Positions 57,020 to 64,000 of a stretch of 64,000 nt of DNA are shown one piece after another. The position numbers and the translations under genes are program-made. The notes below the pieces were generated by a model that did not search any database, was not told the DNA's origin, and saw only the letters and a program-made list of their open reading frames with translations. Numbering within the stretch: position 1 is the stretch's first letter; the number at the start of each line of letters is the position of its first letter. Source of the stretch: Agriotes lineatus (Eukaryota > Arthropoda > Insecta > Coleoptera > Elateridae). The stretch covers positions 77,639,061-77,703,060 of the forward strand of contig OW679203.1 in assembly GCA_940337035.1 (NCBI GenBank), given 5' to 3'.

Positions 57020-57180
57020 ATTAAGTTAGGAGTAAAAATATCTTCACGTTTCTAATAAATTAAATAAAATTTCAAATAAAAGAAAACGTTACCGGTGGTC
57101 GAATTCGAACGGCAGGCGGACCGCGTGTGCAGTCCACAATGTTTTGATACTTGCGCCACGAAGTACGGACCTCTCGCATT
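57020..57180 (-). mobile_element. tRNA-derived SINE head
   Basis: On the minus strand GTGGCGCAAGTATC resembles an A box and CCGTTCGAATTCGACC a B box, about 50 bases apart. AT-rich sequence follows. Pairing of a cloverleaf is poor. The family differs from the SINEs at 35146 and 35665. Boundaries are approximate. Confidence 0.5.
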
Positions 57181-57496
57181 CCTTCGTCGCAGCTATATTT
57201 AGTATCGCGCTAATTTGTGCCTCGCTTGTATATCTTAAAAACGTTATTCTGTATCTATTGGCTCCCAATTTTAGTAAGAATGAAGCCTGCACTATGTACA
57301 AATTATTACTTGTATTACTAAGTTGAATGAAAAATATACAAAACTTTATTTTTTTAAGGTGCTCACCCTGTATATATTGTGTATATGTATTCATTCCAGG
57401 TACATATATAATGTGTATGCAAAATATCGTCTTCCTCCGGCAAAATATTTTTTGAGTTATACCGCCAACAGACATACATCCTGTTTTTCGTCATCT

Positions 57497-57600
57497 AGGG
57501 ACCCTGAAACGTGAAGATCTGAAGAAATCTCGGAAGGTGATTTTTCGTGATTACAATACTTCCTTCGTCTTTCAGACAAGGGAAGTAAAAAGAATGACAT
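57497..57600 (+). repeat. Dispersed repeat segment, partner of 31435-31530
   Basis: It reads TAGGGACCCTGAAACGTGAA, GATCTGAAGAAATCTCGG and TGATTACAATACTTCCTTCG, the reverse complement of 31435-31530 with scattered differences. Confidence 0.65.
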
Positions 57601-59689
57601 TTTGACATTATTAATAATGACATTTTAGTACAGGAATGCAAAATAGTTATTTTCTTACGTTCGCGTCTTTTCCATATACTTACCAGCATTGTTGACAGAT
57701 CGAGTAAGTTGATCTTACGACACCTGACCGGTTTCCATAGAAATTAGATAAATAGCTTGCGGTAAGTAAATTCTACAACACCAACAAGTGCGGTAAGTAA
57801 AAATTGCATAATAAAATAATTTAAAATTTAGAGAATATCATTGTTGGCGCAAAATATATTTTGCGATACCCAATTATTAAGTGCTTGTAACAGGTCTCGA
57901 AAATTAAAAAAAAACTTGACCATCGGGCTCATCTTTCTTTTTTCAACCTGGTAAAAGTAAAATGCACTTTACGGGTCTTGTATCGTAATATACTATTACA
58001 TAACAAGTGCGTACGAGTTTTATAAGTCAGGCTTTATTGCATGAGTCTAAGTTTAGAACACTCGTCGCTCAAGGACGACTGCAAAAAGTGATTTATGAAA
58101 AGAGTTTTTTCTACGACCATCACTAAAAGTAGGCCTTTTAGCGCTAGATTTTTTTCACTAAAAGTGACGTTTTATAATTTAGCATGATTAAAATGAGATC
58201 AGCTGTTTACTTTTGGCACATGTGTTATAAAGTGAAGTGAGGTTATAAAACTACAATTTCGAACTGGAAGTGAGGTTGTAAAGTTATTCTAGTTACTTCT
58301 TGCGTTAGACGTAAAGTGTTTTTTAAATAATTAAAGCGATATGTGATGAATACAGTCAGATGTGTAGTACTATTTTAATTACCTTTGATAACTGACCTTG
58401 ACAGTACTGGCTCCACAAACATTCACTTGCGCTTCAATGTCATCTCTTTATTATGATATAAATTATAACTGTCATAAATGCAAACCTTTGTTAAATCGAC
58501 ATTTATGGATTAACAACAGAAAATTTAAGGTCGTAGAAAAAATATTGTATGCAAACTCGTGCTAAAAGTGTTTATTATATTGCACTCTACATGTTATGAA
58601 ACTCAGCCTTCTGCTTGGTTTGATAATTTTCATGTCTCGTGCATAAACATTAACTTTTAGCACTTGTTGCATAAATAGGTAGCTATTTTAATGTTACTTT
58701 TTGTTTTGCGCCTTTTATGTCATTTTCAAATAAAGTTGTGCCAACTTTATTTTGCATATTTTTACTAAATTTATTTAAAAATGGATGTAGAAAATTTTTC
58801 ATGTATCTCGCCACTCGTTCTTTAATATACTATTCCAACACTGAAAGCAGCGTTTCAATAGAGTCTATAAAAGCACTGTTTTGCTTTGTTTCTTTTATAT
58901 GAAAAACGTTAAAATAGCCTCTTTTGTTTCATACAACTGACAGATTGTCACATTTATGAAATTTCAAAGTTCAATGTCGTCCTATGCTATAGGATGCTCC
59001 CCGCTGCGCGGATCGCGTTTTAAACTTGGACTCGACCAATACAACCTGCCTCGCGAAACATCTAGGTCTTTGAGATTTAACCAATTAAATACTCTAAACC
59101 AATTCTTTAAATATTAAATTCCTGTATCGTAAAACCCAAAAACATTATTCGCGAAAACAAGGCACTCATTTTCAAAACCATCAGTCCATTTTTTAGCTCT
59201 CGAATTTTAAGTGGTAAGAAATTATTTTTTGGTGTCTCCTTTAAAGTACTTACTTAAAACAGAGTGTAAAATATCCATGACTTCAATTATAGTATTATCA
59301 TGACGCTCCATGCGTTCTATGTTGGAATGGAAAACTGTCATTCAAGAATGTACAAAATACAAATAAGCTTCAGAAAATTGATTTTAAAGAAATGATTTAA
59401 GAAGGTATGGAGCACTTTTTTCAGATAAAAAGTAGGCCTTTAGAGCATGAAATGTTTTCAAAAGTCTCTCTATTGCGGGAAGTAAAAATAATCACCTTGT
59501 TTGTTAATGATATAAAAGTTGTTCGTAATTACTGTCCGGTAACAAATTTCGATTGCCTAGACAGATTCTGTCTTGCAAATCAGTTTTTGGGTTTGAGATG
59601 TAGTGAAAATCCGGAGCAGTTATCAAAACCCGTCCTCAGACGCCCGTAAAACCCGGACTAATAGTATTGAAATCTTTGAGTCATATAAA
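57601..59689. other. No gene seen
   Basis: Low-complexity AT-rich sequence with small frames on both strands. The word ATATACTATTACATAACAAG near 57991 partly mirrors CTTGTTATGTAATATACTAT near 54161 and may mark an unrecognised element. Confidence 0.35.
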
Positions 59690-60077
59690 ACACGCAGCCT
59701 TCACCAATCAGTCACGTCGGCGGTGTAACAGACACTACCTAGCCAGCGACAGCGAACGCATGCGCATAATTTTTGCTTATTATTGTGTTAGGAAGCTTGT
59801 ATTGTTGTAATCCAAATTGAACAGTTTTTGATAACGTGTTATGCAATTTGCGGCATATTATTACAACAATATGTGGAATAATTAACCCGTGCATTATTAA
59901 AACTCAAATATTAAATGTGAGTACAAGCCAGTGTGTGCCGAAGAATGGCAATAACCAACGTTTCCTGCAGGCCGTCGCCATGATGGCTAGAAGCAAGAGT
60001 TGCCCCCAAAACCAAACAACGCCAGTGCATTTGCAGTTTTGAAATAAATCGAGTGCAGTTTTTAATCTGGACCAACA
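59690..60077 (+). promoter_or_regulatory. Probable promoter and 5' UTR of the ZAD gene
   Basis: A CCAAT box (59703-59707) within ACCAATCAGTCACGTCGGCG, a CpG-richer stretch to about 59765 and no TATA box suggest a housekeeping-type promoter. The region between about 59800 and 60077 would be 5' UTR and contains several upstream ATGs. The start site itself is not determined. Confidence 0.45.
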
Positions 60078-60215
60078 ATGGCGCAAGTTCAGGTTTGCAG
60101 GACGTGCTTGAGCGTAATAGAGAAGAACACCAATTTCGTCAGCCTGGATGCAACTGACCCCAGCCCCAACATTTCAGAAATCAAATCCAAGTTGGAAGCC
60201 TGCGTTCCAGAAATG
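60078..60215 (+). CDS. ZAD zinc-finger protein, coding exon 1 (N-terminal half of ZAD)
   Basis: The 46 codons encode MAQVQVCRTCLSVIEKNTNF ... KLEACVPEM. C7 and C10 in VCRTCL and the LEACVPEM segment are the first zinc pair and the helix of a ZAD (zinc-finger-associated) domain. In insects ZAD heads C2H2 transcription regulators and mediates dimerisation. The second Cys pair (usually PxxICxxC) must lie in the next exon. The exon ends ATG/GTATGT, a strong splice donor at a codon boundary (phase 0). CAACAATGG gives a good start context. No later exon is visible before the window ends. Confidence 0.8.
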
Positions 60216-61929
60216 GTATGTATATTTGCATATCCTTTAAGTGTTGAGAAACACATTCCCGCCTTCACCCCTGCAATCTAACCTAGAAATAACGATTAGC
60301 AGGTGAAGGTGGTCGTGTGATGAATTCGTATCGGTGCATTTTGTATTTGAGGATTTATGAATGATAATTGATGCTGACCGGTTATAACGATTAGCTTGAG
60401 CATAAGATTGCTTTGCAACCGTTTGATAGTAGTACGCGTTTATGATGTCGACGGGTCGTACATGGTTACAAGTAGCTTTGAATAATATTAATATTTTGTC
60501 GTTTAAACTCGTTGAAATTACTATATTGCGTTGACAATAATTGTAATATGTATTTGTATTTATAATAAGTATGATTAGACTGTTGCTCGTGGCGTTTTAC
60601 TATTTGTAGTGGCAAGTCACTCGCTCCATCTGTACAGTTTCAATTTATATTTACCTTTTTTAGTACTGTTTTATAACTTTCAAGGTATTTTTGTCTGGCA
60701 AACCTATTATTAGAACGCAAAATATTAGTGTAGTTTTATCCCTTGCACGACTATTCAAACGAATCTCGTGGCAATGTTCGAAAGCATAAACGTGTGTTGT
60801 AAGTTACTCTTAAAAATTAGAAGGGTATGTTCAATACCTATAGTACTCATGCCCATCGTCTAAATATGTACAACATAGAACTGAAGAGGACAGAACCTAT
60901 GTTTCACATCAAAATGTTCTGTGAAGGTGAGAAAAGAATTTGCCTAAATTAAAGCTTCATACATACTAGTATTACGTGTTTTAAATTTTTCAATAACTTA
61001 ATCGGTTCATTCGGTGCATTTCTATATTTGCCAATTAAACAAATTTTTTTTAATTGTTGCTAAATTACTTTCCTTTACGTCCTCTACTGTATAATGGGTG
61101 CTTTGTAAAGTGCTATTTAATATTTAATTTATTTAATGCAGATTGCGTAATGTTTGTGTAGTAATAATTTGAGTTTTAAGTTGTTGTGTTAAATTCAAAA
61201 TTAGACCATTATTAAGGTAAGTAAAGTTTAATATTCATATTTAACTCTTGTTATAATTTGAATGACTTAAAAAGATTAATTATTAATTAAAGATTTCAAT
61301 AATGTAATAAACGTAGTTGGTGATAAAGAGGATGTCGATATTAGAAGGGAAGGTTGGAAAATATGGTTCATGGTTTTTTCTATTTTTATTGTAAGCAAGT
61401 TAGTACTACTTCATAAAATAATGGATATTTTTGAATTTTTTTATTACCAAGGTATTAGTTTTCTCTCGTTTTCACATTACGATGATTTGTTCTGATCAAT
61501 TGGCCGAGGAGTGGAAATTATAATCTTACACCATTTCCTTAAGTTTGCAGTCGTGACATATTAATTGCTTAATTGTTTATAGGCCTGTTATAGTTTTGTC
61601 AAAAAAAAGGTCAAGTCAAGAATACCTCGATTATAAAGTTAAATTTACATAGAAACCCACATAGTTTACATGCATAAAACTAAAATTTCCATGGCCAAGC
61701 TTGATCCAAATCAATCGTCCACAGAGTGTACATTTCATGATCGCGAGATAAGAAAACCCAGCCAGTTCTAAATGTTATTTGGATTGTCATATTAGGCAGT
61801 GGCCTGTTATGAGCTCTTTAGCGGACTTTTACCACTGTGTGAGAGTGTTTTTTGCATGACGTTTTGAGAGTTCTTGATCTACTCTCGTTATCAGCGTGCT
61901 TTTGTACTTTTTTTCTTCGTATAGTAGTG

Positions 61930-62010
61930 CCTACCTCGGGATTTGAACACGGGTCCACTGATTACTTGTGGTTACGAGCCTGTCGCTCTTACTACTATTG
62001 CCATATATTT
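61930..62010 (-). mobile_element. Decayed tRNA-like/SINE head
   Basis: On the minus strand ATGGCAATAGTAGTAAGAGC resembles an A-box region, and GTGTTCAAATCCCGAGG matches a B box about 45 bases later. An intact acceptor stem is not formed. I read it as a retroposed tRNA-like fragment, not a tRNA gene. Confidence 0.45.
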
Positions 62011-62104
62011 TGGTATTAAACCTATATATTGTAATGACGGCCTACTTTAAAAGGGGAACTACTAAATAAAAATGATAAATACAGAAAATCACCACAATTT
62101 TTGA

Positions 62105-63272
62105 TATAGTAAAGTAAAGTTGGTAAAGTTCGGGCACTTCGTTCCATGTAGGAACATGGCGAGTCAGGGTTTTAAAACCCTGGATGAATCTACGTAGCTG
62201 GAATCATTTCGCTGCTGATCGTCTGAGTGGTAGTACTCGCAGGGTATTCGCTTACTTGTTGCAGTTATTCATGAACTCCTTGCAGCTCCCGCGTTACTCT
62301 ATTTTCCACTATTGCAATGTAATTGGAGTTCTGGGTGGCGATAACCTCCAAGTAGTCAAAAAGGGGCTCCGAAGTTGATCGCACTTGGAAAATCCTGCAG
62401 CGTGCTAACCTTCTTCACTGGGAACTGTTTTTACTATGAAAATTATACTCAAAGATGCCCTGCACACTGATGAATATAAACGACTCGTTTTGGCTGGCAC
62501 AAATAACTTTTTTTATTGAAAAATTTACACAACTGAGCTCAACTGGCACACAACACAATTTTTACAAGGTGGTTTGGATATTTTTTCAATTGACTGTCTT
62601 GTTACTTAGTGATTATGATTTACATTTGTTTTAATGAAATTAGGTTTGATATCATGTTTTCTTAAGGACTAAAGTTTTGATATAAGTAGTGTTTTTGTCT
62701 TTTTCTTGGGAAAACTGTCACTTTGCTTTCCTTTTAGTCACTTAGTTTTTAATGCACTGTTTCACATGAGTTTATTTAGCACTGCACTAATTGTCGGTGT
62801 CCATCGATAGGTTGCCTTATTTCATTGCTTTTTGCAATCTTTACTTCTTCGCACTGCTTCTTTACCCGTCAGTTATCTTGCTCTTTGTGGGCTTATAAAC
62901 TTTTAATACTCATAACGCTCATATAATTTTTGTACTTCGCAAACCATCTTTGTATGATTTTAAATTCATATTATTGTTTGACGTTACTAAACTCAAATCT
63001 GTCAGCCACACAAATTAAGCTGCATTTGCCATTCCGAACATCTATTATGACTGAAACACTTAACGTAACCCTTCTGAAACCTGCTTTATCTAATGCTAAC
63101 CTTTCTTACTCAAATTATAGTTACTACTACTCATATCAAGCGCATTTGTTAGTATAAATACTGACTATTTTGCAATAAATAAAATATTTAATTCTGTGCT
63201 CATTTTGAAATTATTCATTTTCGTGTTAGTTAGGCAACCAGAATTGCTGTGGGCAGTAAACCATTGCAATAT
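62105..63272 (-). repeat. Leader repeat, copy 4 (inverted, within the ZAD intron)
   Basis: On the minus strand it starts ATTGCAATGGTTTACTGCCC, then CAATTCTGGTTGCC and ACACGAAAATGAATAATTTC, closely matching copies 2 and 3. It continues with GTGAAACAGTGCATTAAAAA and AATTGTGTTGTGTGCCAGTT, parallel to 40480-40720. The far end (below about 62400) diverges and its limit is approximate. No LTR is joined to it. Confidence 0.6.
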
Positions 63273-64000
63273 ATATGTTACTGCTATATGTGCAGTGGGC
63301 TATTTTTGTATTATTCTGCGCAGTAGTGGTATTCAAATGGGATTGATTTGTGCGCTAGCTTGGCTAATCGAACCTCTGCCAGTGCTATGTATGTAGCTTT
63401 TTTCAGCTTCCTATGCTAGTACGGAAACTGTTTTCCTGTTATTGGTATGTTATCCTATTGTATGCGGTGGTCTTCATTCCAGGTGTGTGACCTTGGATTA
63501 CTATGGGAAAACATATCTATAGTAGCAAAACATGAAAACATTCTCCGTAGGAGCATAGGAAGCTCAAGAATTATCAGATTCTAACATAATTTTCTCGGCA
63601 TTCTGGTAAAAAATTATAAAGTAACATATTATTATATCGTCAGCTTTTTCCCAAAATTTTCGGGCGTGAATGAATATTTTCAAAGTGAAAAAGTAGTAAA
63701 TACAGTTGTTTATAATAAGTTCTGGGAAACCTATAAATCTTTATTATTCAGTTATTTAACTCCAATCACTTGGCTGATATTGACCCAAAAAAATAGCAAT
63801 GAATTTATCAATTTGCAAAGTATTTAAAGTGTTGAGGTGATGAAAAATATTGATAAGCTAGATGAAACGCAGACAAATAATTTTTTTATAAGATGTTATG
63901 AATTTCTTATTGTTAGTTGTCTTGAAATGAAAAAAATATTTGATATTGGGGATTCACTTTTATCCAAAATTGCTATATTTGATCGTAAGTTCACCCAAAA

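Larger units (their letters stand above)
60216..64000 (+). other. First intron of the ZAD gene (runs off the window)
   Basis: From the GTATGT donor no following ZAD exon (ICxxC) or C2H2 finger is seen to the end of the window, so the intron exceeds 3.78 kb. It contains a tRNA-like fragment and an inverted leader copy; the rest is AT-rich with no other feature I can support. Confidence 0.6.

Noticed and set aside
54155..58012. One large element bounded by ACTTGTTATGTAAT words
   Set aside because: Only about 14 bases match in inverted orientation and the flanks disagree; not enough to define ends.
59407..59649. 80-codon frame upstream of the ZAD gene
   Set aside because: No recognisable domain, no splice or promoter support, and length within chance for this sequence.

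Overview
The window is AT-rich, intron-bearing nuclear DNA from an animal, almost certainly an insect. It carries an intronless small heat-shock gene of the lethal(2)-essential-for-life type and the first exon of a ZAD zinc-finger gene (a family expanded in insects). The rest is a dense graveyard of Jockey, CR1 and RTE-like LINEs, hAT, P, mariner and Harbinger relatives, tRNA-derived SINEs, MITEs and satellites. A beetle would fit, but that is inference. A 100-N assembly gap lies at 19297-19396.

Only two host genes can be supported. The first is the sHsp gene (CDS 11127-11711, +), with heat-shock elements, a TATA box and two poly(A) signals. The second is the ZAD gene (coding exon 1 at 60078-60215, +), whose first intron runs off the right edge.

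Layout: 0.5-5.9 kb holds the first copy of a repeated 1.2 kb leader sequence, several palindromic MITEs and a minus-strand solo LTR with a 4-bp target duplication. 6.5-7.9 kb is a minus-strand LINE remnant. 8.4-10.7 kb is a large inverted-repeat element broken by a deleted hAT element and by a perfect-TIR MITE. 12.2-19.3 kb is a run of P-element, LINE and hAT fragments, including an RTE-like LINE split by a 716-bp TIR element. 19.8-22.1 kb has a long-TIR MITE, a 30-bp minisatellite, a near-perfect palindrome and a GC-rich repeat. 22.5-29.0 kb is a nest: a nearly complete Jockey-clade LINE (ORF1 and ORF2) sits inside the reverse transcriptase of a CR1-like LINE, and removing it rejoins the host frame. 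29-36 kb has MITEs, a 566-bp tandem dimer, two SINE families and a tRNA-Gly-like pseudogene. 38.7-42.3 kb has LINE tails plus two more leader copies, one joined to an LTR and a primer-binding-like site. 43.1-43.8 kb is a decayed copy of an uncharacterised nuclease-like, cysteine-rich mobile-element protein. 46.6-47.5 kb and 48.9-53.7 kb are satellite arrays; the second has a 103-bp monomer and a 206-bp higher-order unit. 54-58 kb has a mariner remnant, a palindrome and a SINE. From 59.7 kb the ZAD gene begins, and its intron holds a fourth, inverted leader copy.

Most open frames belong to mobile elements, so this is not an operon-like set of cooperating genes. The most unusual items are the four leader copies, the in-phase 30-bp repeat, the 206-bp higher-order satellite and the two palindromes that share a core but have different outer arms.
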